From Planctomycetota bacterium (GTDB lineage Bacteria > Planctomycetota > Phycisphaerae > Sedimentisphaerales > Anaerobacaceae), in the NCBI GenBank assembly GCA_013349615.1, contig DUZJ01000002.1, positions 1 through 64,000 on the forward strand: 64,000 bases of DNA, given 5' to 3'. The notes beneath the pieces are model-generated. The model saw only the letters and a list, made by a program, of their open reading frames with translations. It searched no databases and was not told the origin of the DNA. Positions 55,294-63,232 of the stretch are shown one piece after another. Both the position numbers and the translations under genes were made by a program. The first letter of the stretch is position 1; every line of letters begins with the position of its first letter.

Positions 55294-55437
55294 CTATTGG
55301 TCTGGTAAACTAATCCCTGCATCTGCTAAAGCGGCACGTACTATTTTACGGACACGCTCGGCAAGCTGCAAATCCTCATCGGCATAGAGCAGCTATTGGA
55401 GGACCTTTTGGCGTAATTCTCTCTCACGCTTTTTCAT
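55294..55437 (-). pseudogene. Small charged ORF with an internal TAG
   Basis: From ATG 55437 the minus strand reads MKKRERELRQKVLQ, then TAG (55395-55393), then LLYADEDLQLAERVRKIVRA... to a TAG at 55296-55294 (47 codons). The composition is that of a helical, charged small protein and is the same before and after the TAG, suggesting a CAG-to-TAG change. AAGG lies 11 nt upstream. No family is recognised and it could be chance. Confidence 0.3.
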
Positions 55438-55661
55438 AAAGCAATCTGCCTTGCTGTGATGTGCGTCGGGATCAACTGATTGCAAGTAAACAATAGCCCC
55501 AGAGATTCAATTCAAAATTCAAAACTTCTTTGCCCTGCGTTTCCTCATCAGCGCCAAGCCGCCAGGGGCCGGTGTTTTGGCCGAGAAGGTAAATTCAATG
55601 CCGCCGGATGATACAAAATCTCTGTGAACCGTGTGTCCTTCACCGGCGCCATAGCGTTGGT
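55438..55661 (-). other. Region downstream of the GH43-like gene with an out-of-frame C-terminal-tail-like sequence
   Basis: No complete gene is visible. On the minus strand one frame reads DFVSSGGIEFTFSAKTPAPG then GLALMRKRRAKKF and a TGA at 55521-55519. A hydrophobic GLALM followed by a basic cluster resembles the end of a PEP-CTERM sorting tail, but the hydrophobic stretch is much too short. It may be a decayed tail of the upstream gene or chance. Confidence 0.35.
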
Positions 55662-58550
55662 TTAGCCGTTGGAACCGGGGTAGCTAACCGTGACCAGCTC
55701 GGGCAAGAGCAGGAAATTGGGGTCGTCAACGTCGTCGTTGAGCCCGTGAATTGCCAGGACGTTGCGGCCCTGCCGCAGGTCGCTTATGTGGTCGGAGATG
55801 TCGAAGTCGACAAATTGCAGGGCAAGGTCGTTCTGGCGGTTGCTGTCGGCCACGGAGTTCCAACTCGGAGTGCCGGTGAAATTGTCTCTGGTTACCTCAA
55901 CGCCGTTGAGGTACGCCACGAATCCATCATCGTACTTCATCCGCAGCTTCAGCGTGTTGAAGAGACTGGTGTCTTCGACAACGTCAAATTCAATACGCGA
56001 CCACAGCGAGGCATTGAAACCCAGCATATCGTCCTGCAGTTCGCTGGAGCCGACGTTCAACCCTCCCTGAAGCATAAATCCGCCAACGGGATACGCTTTT
56101 CCGTCTTCGGAACCTGCGGTGGCCTCTGCCATGATCGTGAAATCGCCGTCCGGCCCTGGCACAATATCATCCCAGCGAACCACATATCCGGTGCTGCGAT
56201 TGTCACCGGCCTGCAGCTCAGCCGTAACTCCGCTACCACCAACCCCCGAACTGCTGTTCCAGGTGCAGCTGGTGGCGTCGCTTATGGTGAAAAGCGAAAT
56301 CCGGCTGGGATAGTCCGTAGAGCGTATGGCGGTGCCAATAAAGGTGTACGTTGTGCTCGGAGCCAGGCCCGTGAACTCTATCTTTGCCCACCAGCCCGGG
56401 TTGCCGTAATAGACGAGGTTTCCTCCAAAGTCCACTATGGTGCTGTCTCCTTCATCATAGAATATATCGTATGCATCCGTGCCCGGAGCTGGGTTGCCGC
56501 CGCTGCCACCGCCGCTGACCCGTAAACCGGCAGCCCCCATTGTGAACGTCACCGTGGGCATTCCGGCATCGCTTCCGGTGACAAAATCCTTCAGTTTTCC
56601 AGTGGTGTGGCCTGCGTCATTATTGTGGATAGTCCAGTCGGTTACGTTCGCTGCTGTAGAGTCCCCGACCTCCCGGTAACAGTCATTGTAGGCAACCATC
56701 GGCCCGCTCCCAAAGCCGAAGCCGAGACCCGTAGTGCCGGTGTCCCACCCCTCTAACTCGTTGAAGTCGGTCTGCATCCAGGTAGTTTCCCAGGTCGCGT
56801 CGGTGGGCACATAATAATCAGCACTTGCCCCGGGACCAACCAAGACAATAGTGACTGGTTCCATAGGTTCCGTTGTTGCGCTTTGGCTGCTCGACCAGCC
56901 GGTCTCATTATGATTCGCTGACTTGTCTCGAACCTTGACCCGGTATGTGTAAGTGGTGTTTGAGTCGAGTCCTGTATCAAGATAATAAAAGCACTTCTGG
57001 ACCGGCCCGGTCTGCCAGCCATTAAGATGACAGGGGTCGTGAACCGAGCTGCTTAGCCAGCCGGTGTCGTGATTGGGGTCGGTAACATTATTGAAGTAAT
57101 ACTCCACTCCAACGCCGTTGAAATCCGTGGCAAAGCTGGCAGTCATTTCGATGGAATTGCTGTCGATGGCAACAGGACCCGATGCCCAGGTCATCGGGTC
57201 AGGTGTGGGACAGCTCACATCCGGTCCGGTCCAGCCTTCTGACCATATTGCAAAGTCAGTAAAATTCACTTTGCGGTCGCCATCCAGATCAGTCCTCAAG
57301 TCGTTCGCTTCTAACAGCCACTCCGCCGTTAACTCTTCCAAATCTCGCATCTCTATATAGCTATCCTGATCAAAATCACCGCAGGGGACTTCACGGATAT
57401 GGGCCACACCAATTGCATCTTCGCCCCGCCCACAATAGAAAAGATACCACTGACCATCGCTGTCCTCGAACAAGTATGGGTCTCGCAACTGGTTGACGTT
57501 TTCCGGGGCAGTACTGCCTTCTGAGTTGGTGGGTACGATATCGCCGCCTTCCCAATCCAGCTCGGCATAAAGAATTTCCTCAGGCGGAAAGGTCGAGTCC
57601 CACGAAGTATAGTCGCCCACACTAAGGTCGATAGTGGACATCTTGATTCGCTCCGGACAGTCATGAATGCGGGTGTAGAGCATCTGCACCGTGTCTCCAA
57701 GCCGACGCACAGTGAAATGGCGTGCCCGCCAGGGGTCGTCAGGAAGTCCCGAAAAGTCAGCAGCATCAATATCATTCTGAAACGGGCTGTCGGAGCGTTT
57801 GGTCCACAGGTCGTCCTTGAAGTCGAAGCCCGGCGGCGGCGTCCACGGGTCGTTTGGGTCCCGTGCCTTGAAGATATAGCCGCTGTTGGAAGTAGCGTAG
57901 AGATTGCCGTTATACTCGAACACTCGAAAGTAGAACCGGCCAAGAACCACCGGCTCAATACCGTCGTTGAACTCCAGGCCGTCTTTCGATGTAGCCACGA
58001 GGCTCTTCTGGCCCAAGCCGGTGCCATCGACCCTGACACTTCCGGCGTGGAAGTACATCACAATCCGCTGGTTCTCATCGTCCACAAATACATCAGGTGA
58101 AGCAACATGATTAGAGATGGTGATAGCATTGTCAAGGTCGATCTTGTCATCGCTGCCCAAGTCGAGCACACCGCGGTCTCCCACGCTCACGCCGGAACCA
58201 ATTTGGTACAGGTGCCAGGGGCCCTCGATGTCCGCCGACCATGCCATGCGGATGTAGTTGCCCCCGTGGTGCGCAAAGTACATATAGTAAGTGGCATTAG
58301 GGTCTGCTCGGTTTTCTGGTGCGAGCCAGTCCGCAACGCGGATTACTGAGGGGCCATTGATGTTGTAGCTTTCATAGGTAGTTGCGCCCAGGGCGTCGAA
58401 GACGCCATCGGTAATAATCGGCTGACCACTGTTGAGCCGGGTGATGATAAAAGTTTCGTCTTCACCGGCATCTGCTTTTGTTGTGTTCGTGTAGGAAAGC
58501 AGGAGAGTGATTATTGCCAGCCACATGTTTAGGTTTGTTCTCTCACGCAT
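55662..58550 (-). CDS. Secreted beta-propeller glycoside hydrolase-like protein (GH43/GH117-like) with dockerin and FN3
   Basis: This 962-residue protein starts at ATG 58550, where AAGG has a 6-nt spacing, rather than the track start two codons earlier. Residues about 5-28 are a signal peptide. Residues about 40-400 have the repeated blades of a five-bladed propeller: TYYMYFAHHGGNYIRMAWSA, ASPDVFVDDENQRIVMYFHA, SLVATSKDGLEF, VQMLYTRIHD and RDPYLFEDSDGQWYLFYCG. These are typical of GH43/GH117-like enzymes, but a full acidic catalytic set cannot be confirmed by eye. A dockerin follows (CGDFDQDSYIEMRDLEELTA, then DLDGDRKVNFTDFAIWSEGW). After it come a fibronectin-like repeat and C-terminal carbohydrate-binding-like segments (MKYDDGFVAYLNGVEVTRD, RQGRNVLAIHGLND). 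The likely role is extracellular polysaccharide breakdown. It is co-transcribed with the small protein upstream. Confidence 0.72.
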   Translation of the reverse strand: MRERTNLNMWLAIITLLLSYTNTTKADAGEDETFIITRLNSGQPIITDGVFDALGATTYESYNINGPSVIRVADWLAPENRADPNATYYMYFAHHGGNYIRMAWSADIEGPWHLYQIGSGVSVGDRGVLDLGSDDKIDLDNAITISNHVASPDVFVDDENQRIVMYFHAGSVRVDGTGLGQKSLVATSKDGLEFNDGIEPVVLGRFYFRVFEYNGNLYATSNSGYIFKARDPNDPWTPPPGFDFKDDLWTKRSDSPFQNDIDAADFSGLPDDPWRARHFTVRRLGDTVQMLYTRIHDCPERIKMSTIDLSVGDYTSWDSTFPPEEILYAELDWEGGDIVPTNSEGSTAPENVNQLRDPYLFEDSDGQWYLFYCGRGEDAIGVAHIREVPCGDFDQDSYIEMRDLEELTAEWLLEANDLRTDLDGDRKVNFTDFAIWSEGWTGPDVSCPTPDPMTWASGPVAIDSNSIEMTASFATDFNGVGVEYYFNNVTDPNHDTGWLSSSVHDPCHLNGWQTGPVQKCFYYLDTGLDSNTTYTYRVKVRDKSANHNETGWSSSQSATTEPMEPVTIVLVGPGASADYYVPTDATWETTWMQTDFNELEGWDTGTTGLGFGFGSGPMVAYNDCYREVGDSTAANVTDWTIHNNDAGHTTGKLKDFVTGSDAGMPTVTFTMGAAGLRVSGGGSGGNPAPGTDAYDIFYDEGDSTIVDFGGNLVYYGNPGWWAKIEFTGLAPSTTYTFIGTAIRSTDYPSRISLFTISDATSCTWNSSSGVGGSGVTAELQAGDNRSTGYVVRWDDIVPGPDGDFTIMAEATAGSEDGKAYPVGGFMLQGGLNVGSSELQDDMLGFNASLWSRIEFDVVEDTSLFNTLKLRMKYDDGFVAYLNGVEVTRDNFTGTPSWNSVADSNRQNDLALQFVDFDISDHISDLRQGRNVLAIHGLNDDVDDPNFLLLPELVTVSYPGSNG

Positions 58551-58586
58551 TTTCATCCTTTAATATAACTTGCTATGTGGGGCCAT

Positions 58587-58853
58587 TTACCAGGGCTGTT
58601 GGCAGTCCACGTTAGTCGCGCCCGGGGTGGCTTCGTCCCCATTAGGTATCTCGTGGCCGTGGGGGCTGTTGCACCAGTTGTTGGCGGCATTGCATTCCGT
58701 CTCAAGCCAGTATCGAGCGAATATTGCAAGGTCATGGAAATCGACTTTAGGTATACTGCCATTTGAGGCTGAGGGTAATGCAATCGTCAGCAGCCACACA
58801 AACAGACACATGGTAAGTTTCTTGATAATCACATCGGCACTATTCTTTTTCAT
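58587..58853 (-). CDS. Small secreted half-dockerin protein
   Basis: The 88-residue start at ATG 58853 is chosen because AGGGAG lies 7 nt upstream; the track's TTG start has no such site. Residues 1-32 are a signal peptide (KKLTMCLFVWLLTIALPSAS). The mature part is only about 55 residues and begins with the second half of a dockerin unit (VDFHDLAIFARYWLETECNA, then ANNWCN), followed by a short Cys/Pro-containing tail. The calcium loop is missing its first half. It ends 36 nt before the GH43-like gene and shares its promoter. It may be a remnant of a larger dockerin protein or a genuine small secreted peptide. Confidence 0.55.
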   Translation of the reverse strand: MKKNSADVIIKKLTMCLFVWLLTIALPSASNGSIPKVDFHDLAIFARYWLETECNAANNWCNSPHGHEIPNGDEATPGATNVDCQQPW

Positions 58854-58998
58854 CGTAAAACTCCCTGATAGCAAGCCTTAACAAGCCAGTTCAGGCACTC
58901 TTATGTTGTTCATCGTATATTTCTTTCCACTCATACCCGCAATCGGTGCTGAGTTTCCATGAACCGCATGCGCTTTTGCCTAGTTTGTGCTATTGGGT

Positions 58999-59027
58999 AG
59001 TATAGACGGTTAACATAAATTTGTCAA
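58999..59027 (-). promoter_or_regulatory. Sigma70-type promoter for the small protein and GH43-like gene
   Basis: On the minus strand the -35 box is TTGACA (59027-59022), the spacer is 17 nt and the -10 box is TATACT (59004-58999). It is a near-consensus match about 145 nt upstream of the 58853 start. The 5' UTR is therefore long, with no ORF. Confidence 0.75.
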
Positions 59028-59069
59028 GCAGATTATAGGACTATTTTCGGTTTTTCAGACAGAAATTGA

Positions 59070-59101
59070 ACCATGCCGTACGAATTTCGGGCTTACATGG
59101 T
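59070..59101 (-). terminator. Weak hairpin after the metallophosphoesterase gene
   Basis: ACCATG and CATGGT form an inverted repeat 8 nt after the TAA stop. There is no clean T-run, so termination is only possible. Confidence 0.3.
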
Positions 59102-59108
59102 CAGAAGT

Positions 59109-60560
59109 TTATTGCTGGACATTGCAGGAAGGGTCAAATGGGTTTGCACATTTCAGCCAGTCCTCGACGAACATAGCGAAATCTAATAGATTGACGTAGC
59201 AGTCGCCATTCAAATCACCGTCAAGCTCTTGTTGGCATTGGAATACCGTGAATACATCATCGCTGGTATCACTAATGGTTATATCGCTTGCGTCGCTAAC
59301 ACGCACCAGGCACTGGTTCGAATCTGTCAGTGGAATATCCCACGGGTACGAACCGGTGTTCTCGCATATATCGATGTTTTCCCAGTTCTGTCCGTCGTCA
59401 GAGGAATAATCAATTATCACGTGGTCTATTTCTGCACCTTCAAGCGTTTTCCAGGTTATCATGTAAGTTCTTGCTGCTGCGAGATTCTCACCTCCGTTTG
59501 GTGACAGTACAATTGGCCTTGGAACAACGGTGTAACTCCATACCTCGTTGTGCTCATATATACCTGAAATACTCAGGTTGTTAGTGTGGCGTTGCACCCA
59601 GTTCAGGGTCACATCGAGGTCGTTAATCTCAACTAAGACATAGCCGTACCGTTTTGCATGATGCCACTGCTCCACAGTATTGTCGCCATTGTAGCCATCG
59701 TATGGCGGCGACCAGGTATAGAGCGGCGCCCCAGCGGTTCCAATGATGTACTGGTGAATATCGTTGTTTGGGTCACCGTCACCGTCATCAATCCGGGCGT
59801 GGTCGTAGAAGTGGTCGTGACCTGTAAGATATACTCTTCCGGTGGCGTTTCTGATGCTTGCCCAAAACACATCGCGCTTGGCAGGAAAGTAGTCAAGGCA
59901 ATCATTGTGGTGCGCTCTGAAAGCAGGTTCGTGGCCGGTAATGAAAACATGGGTTTTTGTATTTTCGGCTAATTCGGCATCAAGCCAGGTCTGGTTTAGC
60001 TTATGAGCAAAATCATGCCTCGTTCCGGCATATTGATCGAGGCAGACAACAAAGACGTTTTTGTGCGCGACAGAATATGTCATATATTTCTCGCTCGCCG
60101 GGCCATTGCCGGGCAGCTTCTGATTGGGTTCGGAGTCGCTTCCGAACACGTTGAGCCAGCGATGTGAAAAATTGTCATTCGGCTCGGGCTGTGTACCAGG
60201 ATCAGGATAATGACTCCAAACATCACCGAGTTCGTGATTACCACGACAGACATAGACGTCAATATTGGCATCGTAGACCGGCTTCATCGTTTGTACCCAT
60301 GTTCTCAACTGGCCTTCAAATTGAATGGGAGTGCTTCCCACGCCGTTAACCAGATCGCCGGGAAAGACTATGAAATCGACATTCTGACTTGTAAACTCCG
60401 CGGCAAGTTCACTCAAGATAACTTGATTAATCCCGTTGGTGCTGCCGCGGCTGTCGCACGTGACGACGAATTTCCAGGGAGTCTCGGCAGAATTTGTTGA
60501 AGAGAATACTGCCAGAAAAAGGAGGGTAAAAACAAAGTTCGCTGCAATTTTCTGTCTGAT
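59109..60560 (-). CDS. Secreted calcineurin-like metallophosphoesterase with half-dockerin; apparent ATC start
   Basis: The track calls 435 residues from TTG 60416, but the frame continues upstream without a stop to 60560. The added 48 residues form a signal peptide (RQKIAANFVFTLLFLAVF) and the first strand with the metal-binding Asp (WKFVVTCDSRGS), giving 483 residues. The only upstream codon with a good SD (AGGAGG, 8 nt) is ATC, so it is an ATC start or a miscalled ATG. Metal motifs follow in order: FPGDLVNG, CRGNHELGD, ITGHEPAF and LTGHDHFYD. A C-terminal Ig-like segment (PIVLSPNGGENL...) precedes one dockerin unit (DGDLNGDCYVNLLDFAMFVE). The enzyme should hydrolyse phosphate esters outside the cytoplasm; the substrate is unknown. 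The gene is 50 nt downstream of the S8-like gene, so they probably form an operon. Confidence 0.82.
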   Translation of the reverse strand: MRQKIAANFVFTLLFLAVFSSTNSAETPWKFVVTCDSRGSTNGINQVILSELAAEFTSQNVDFIVFPGDLVNGVGSTPIQFEGQLRTWVQTMKPVYDANIDVYVCRGNHELGDVWSHYPDPGTQPEPNDNFSHRWLNVFGSDSEPNQKLPGNGPASEKYMTYSVAHKNVFVVCLDQYAGTRHDFAHKLNQTWLDAELAENTKTHVFITGHEPAFRAHHNDCLDYFPAKRDVFWASIRNATGRVYLTGHDHFYDHARIDDGDGDPNNDIHQYIIGTAGAPLYTWSPPYDGYNGDNTVEQWHHAKRYGYVLVEINDLDVTLNWVQRHTNNLSISGIYEHNEVWSYTVVPRPIVLSPNGGENLAAARTYMITWKTLEGAEIDHVIIDYSSDDGQNWENIDICENTGSYPWDIPLTDSNQCLVRVSDASDITISDTSDDVFTVFQCQQELDGDLNGDCYVNLLDFAMFVEDWLKCANPFDPSCNVQQ

Positions 60561-60568
60561 TCTTCAGT

Positions 60569-60574
60569 CCTCCT
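60569..60574 (-). promoter_or_regulatory. Strong Shine-Dalgarno AGGAGG deciding the metallophosphoesterase start
   Basis: AGGAGG is 8 nt upstream of ATC at 60560. A TGA lies in frame between them, so translation cannot start further upstream. No ATG, GTG or TTG with a comparable site exists before the signal peptide. Confidence 0.6.
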
Positions 60575-60610
60575 CGGAAGAATTACTGTCGCTTCGGAAT
60601 GGATTCCAAA

Positions 60611-62368
60611 CTACTTTGTGTACCAATCGGCCTTGCGGTTTGTGTTGTTCAAGAATAGTTGCAAGTCGTTGACGTCGAAGACGCCATTGGTATTGATATC
60701 TCCGAATAGATAGCTGTCCGGCGATGTGATGCTTGCAATCCAGTTATCGAGGACAACAGTAAAATCTGAATCGTCGACTATGCCATCGGCATTTAGGTCA
60801 CACCAGGAGATACTGTTACTGTCGTTGTCTGAAGTATCGCTTGTCTTCCACGCCAGGCCGTAGTGCTCGGTTTCAGCTATTTCATTTTGCTTAACAAAAT
60901 CGCTGTACGAAAGAACGATTTCGTAATCAGTATAGTTGGCGTCGGCGCGGCAGTAAATATGCTCGACGTTATCAACGTCGCTGTCGCTGTAATCGAGCAG
61001 ATAGTCGTTGCTGCTGTCTTCCGGGTCAACCGCCCAGAGCTCAAGTCGCAGGTTGCTGTCTCTCTCAGTTTCCGCATCAAAGGGGTATACGTTGTCATAG
61101 TGCTTGTTCCAAACGGCCGTTACAGTAATGAATTTGTTTGCGGTTTCTGATAGGCTGATTTTGTATATGTTTTGTGGTTTCTCGCTCTTATCCAGTTGAT
61201 TTAAGTCCCAGCCTATCGTTGAGATATCGCCGGGTTTATTCAGCCCTGCAATTAGAGTTTTGTAGGCGCCAAGGGCATTTAACATCCCCGCCCCTTGAAT
61301 GTAGTCTAAAGGCACCTGGTGGTCATCGTCTTTTTTCAGCCGACCCTTATGCCAGTATGGCAGTTTCTTTGCGGAGTTCAGCAAAATGGCTTTGATTACG
61401 CAATTACCACCTTCTGCTGAAACGGCAGCGCTAAGAGCCGGGTCTTGTTTGGCTTTTTGAACGAGCAGGCCGATTGTTCCAGCGACTATTGGCGTTGAGA
61501 AGCTCGACCAATCGCCGGTTGGCTCATAGCGATTGGGCTCAGCGTCATGGGAAGCAAGACAGTTGCCCGGAGCGACGATATCCGGCTTGCATCTCCCGTC
61601 GCCGGTCGGGCCGAGACTTGAATGCTCCGGACGGACTAATGAGAAATGTGTTAGATTGGTTGCAAGGTCATCAGTGTTTACAGAGTCAACTACACCAACG
61701 CCGATGACATTTGCTGATGCGGCGGGATAAAACAGGGGGTCCTGAGCGTCGGTGCCATTGCCTATTCCGGCGACGACAATAAGGCCCTGGTGTTCTGCCA
61801 ATGATTCAATGCCCCTTGTCCACCAGGCTTCAGATTGGCTGCCGATGCTGGCGGTTACAAGGTCTGCTTCGGGTGGCAAGTGGTGGAATACGTTATTGAT
61901 TAAAAAGTAATAGAATTCATAGATATCGGCCTCGGCCTGCGGTGCTGCCCCCTGGTAATAGAAATGTCCCAACTGCGAATTAGCTGCACTCGAGTCTTCG
62001 CCGAGGAGTATGGAGCAGATAGCTGTTGAGTGCGACGAAATACCCGGCAGCGGTTCGCCTTGGTCGTGAAAAGCTAATTCCTTGCCATTGAAGCAGTTAT
62101 GCTCGATATTCGGACGGTAATCGTTTTGTGGCTCGTCGTTGGCATAAGTGATGCTACGGCTGACAATAGCAAATTTGACGCCGGTGCCTGTCAAATTCGG
62201 GTCTATTTGTCTTAAGGCATAAATTCCGGCGTGGTTTAGCGCTTTCGGCTGCAGCATTGTCCCTGTTGGCTGGCTGTCGGCCCCGGCGGCAGTGCGCATA
62301 CCTACCACCATTAGTGCCACACAGGCCATAAGGGCCAGTACCAACATTTTTTTAGGACTTTGCACCAT
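60611..62368 (-). CDS. Secreted subtilisin-like (S8) protein lacking the catalytic Asp, with dockerin
   Basis: The start is ATG 62368 (GGAG 8 nt upstream), giving 585 residues with a signal peptide (KKMLVLALMACVALMVVGM). The S8 fold is recognisable. GISSHSTAICSILLG aligns with the HGTHVAGI block (His kept), VVAGIGNGTD holds the oxyanion Asn, and WSSFSTPIVAGTIGLL aligns with GTSMATPHVAG (Ser kept). The first block VAVIDTG is FAIVSRS, so the catalytic Asp is replaced by Ser. A jelly-roll-like P-domain region and a two-unit dockerin (CDLNADGIVDDSDFTVVLDN, then DINTNGVFDVNDLQLFLNN) end the protein. It may be a pseudoprotease acting as a binding protein, or it may use another acid. It heads the S8/metallophosphoesterase operon. 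Confidence 0.8.
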   Translation of the reverse strand: MVQSPKKMLVLALMACVALMVVGMRTAAGADSQPTGTMLQPKALNHAGIYALRQIDPNLTGTGVKFAIVSRSITYANDEPQNDYRPNIEHNCFNGKELAFHDQGEPLPGISSHSTAICSILLGEDSSAANSQLGHFYYQGAAPQAEADIYEFYYFLINNVFHHLPPEADLVTASIGSQSEAWWTRGIESLAEHQGLIVVAGIGNGTDAQDPLFYPAASANVIGVGVVDSVNTDDLATNLTHFSLVRPEHSSLGPTGDGRCKPDIVAPGNCLASHDAEPNRYEPTGDWSSFSTPIVAGTIGLLVQKAKQDPALSAAVSAEGGNCVIKAILLNSAKKLPYWHKGRLKKDDDHQVPLDYIQGAGMLNALGAYKTLIAGLNKPGDISTIGWDLNQLDKSEKPQNIYKISLSETANKFITVTAVWNKHYDNVYPFDAETERDSNLRLELWAVDPEDSSNDYLLDYSDSDVDNVEHIYCRADANYTDYEIVLSYSDFVKQNEIAETEHYGLAWKTSDTSDNDSNSISWCDLNADGIVDDSDFTVVLDNWIASITSPDSYLFGDINTNGVFDVNDLQLFLNNTNRKADWYTK

Positions 62369-62467
62369 ATCCCCCACTCCGGAGGCACCGGCAAAAGTCA
62401 GAAGGCACAAGTTTGTTCCTCCAGGTGCCGACCTCCTTAGTTTGGAGTTTCCTACCTTTAAATCTTT
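62369..62467 (-). ncRNA. Candidate structured 5' leader upstream of the S8-like gene
   Basis: The 100-nt leader can form alternative pairings. GGCAC...GTGCC makes a local hairpin, whereas GGCACC with a later GGTGCC and ACTCC with GGAGT make a long-range stem closing next to the start region. Mutually exclusive stems near an SD are what a regulatory leader would show. It matches no riboswitch consensus I know, so this is only a candidate. Confidence 0.3.
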
Positions 62468-62473
62468 GATAAT

Positions 62474-62502
62474 ATGATACCATAAACAGGTTTTGTTTTC
62501 AA
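62474..62502 (-). promoter_or_regulatory. Sigma70-type promoter for the S8/metallophosphoesterase operon
   Basis: On the minus strand the -35 is TTGAAA (62502-62497), the spacer is 17 nt and the -10 is TATCAT (62479-62474). It lies about 105 nt upstream of the start. Confidence 0.6.
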
Positions 62503-62583
62503 GAAGATTGTTGGTCTAATTTATGCGAATTTAGCATTTTTCAGTACTAAAAAGCAGGTTTCGAGAAACTTAATTTAGAAAAC

Positions 62584-62612
62584 TTGCCTTATCAGGCTGT
62601 AGTTGCTATACT
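62584..62612 (+). promoter_or_regulatory. Sigma70-type promoter for pyrR-pyrB
   Basis: TTGCCT (62584-62589), a 17-nt spacer and TATACT (62607-62612) precede pyrR. The -35 box overlaps the TTG that the track uses as the pyrR start, which shows that this TTG cannot be the real start. Confidence 0.65.
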
Positions 62613-62658
62613 CAGGCAAATTTTGGAGTTTGGCTTTGCTAAAAGGTTTGCGCTAATT

Positions 62659-63186
62659 ATGAAAGTAATTCTGGATTCTGAACAAATCGAGCAGATTCTC
62701 AATGATTTGGCAGGTCGTATTATTTCTGAAAGCCCTCGCGAATTGGATATTGCCGTAATTGGCATTCGCAGCAGGGGGGAGGTTCTCGCCCAGAGATTAT
62801 CGGGCCGATTATCGCAGCAGTTTGGAAAAGATGTTCCGTACGGAACCCTGGATATAACACTTTACCGGGACGATTTGAATTCGCCGCAGGGTACTGGCCA
62901 GCCGCAGGTTCGAACCACTGAAATCGGTTTCGATATTGACGATAAAATTATCATTTTGGTTGATGATGTTTTGTATACCGGCCGCTCCGCGCGGGCAGCG
63001 ATGGATGCTCTTATAGATTTGGGCAGGCCCAGAGCCATAAAGTTAGCTGTCCTTGTTGACAGAGTCGGCAGGGAATTCCCCATACAGGCTGATTACGCCG
63101 GTTATAAAAGCGATGCCGCACCCGGCCAATTAGTGCAGGTTTTCCTTTCCGAATCGGATGGAAAAGAAGAAGTAGTTCTTGAGTAA
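62659..63186 (+). CDS. pyrR: PyrR, bifunctional pyr operon regulator / uracil phosphoribosyltransferase
   Basis: The start ATG 62659 gives 175 residues, the usual PyrR length; the longer TTG start overlaps the promoter and adds 25 non-conserved residues. The PRPP-binding signature KIIILVDDVLYTGRSARAAM is the PyrR form of the type I PRTase motif. AVIGIRSRGEVLAQRL and GTLDITLYRDDL are the other conserved blocks, and LAVLVDRVGREFPIQADYAG lies near the end. By family knowledge, PyrR binds pyr mRNA when UMP is high and causes attenuation, and some members also make UMP from uracil. pyrB starts 46 nt downstream, the classic order. No PyrR-binding loop could be confirmed in the short leader. Confidence 0.93.
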   Translation: MKVILDSEQIEQILNDLAGRIISESPRELDIAVIGIRSRGEVLAQRLSGRLSQQFGKDVPYGTLDITLYRDDLNSPQGTGQPQVRTTEIGFDIDDKIIILVDDVLYTGRSARAAMDALIDLGRPRAIKLAVLVDRVGREFPIQADYAGYKSDAAPGQLVQVFLSESDGKEEVVLE

Positions 63187-63232
63187 ATATAAACGCATAC
63201 ACTCGTTTAGGCATTAACGCATATACGAGATT

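Noticed and set aside
55608-56525. 305-aa plus-strand ORF
   Set aside because: It is antisense to the GH43-like gene, which has a signal peptide, domain order and RBS; the plus ORF has none.
62584-62658. N-terminal extension of PyrR from TTG 62584
   Set aside because: It overlaps the -35 and -10 boxes, and the 25 extra residues are not PyrR-like. ATG 62659 gives the family length.
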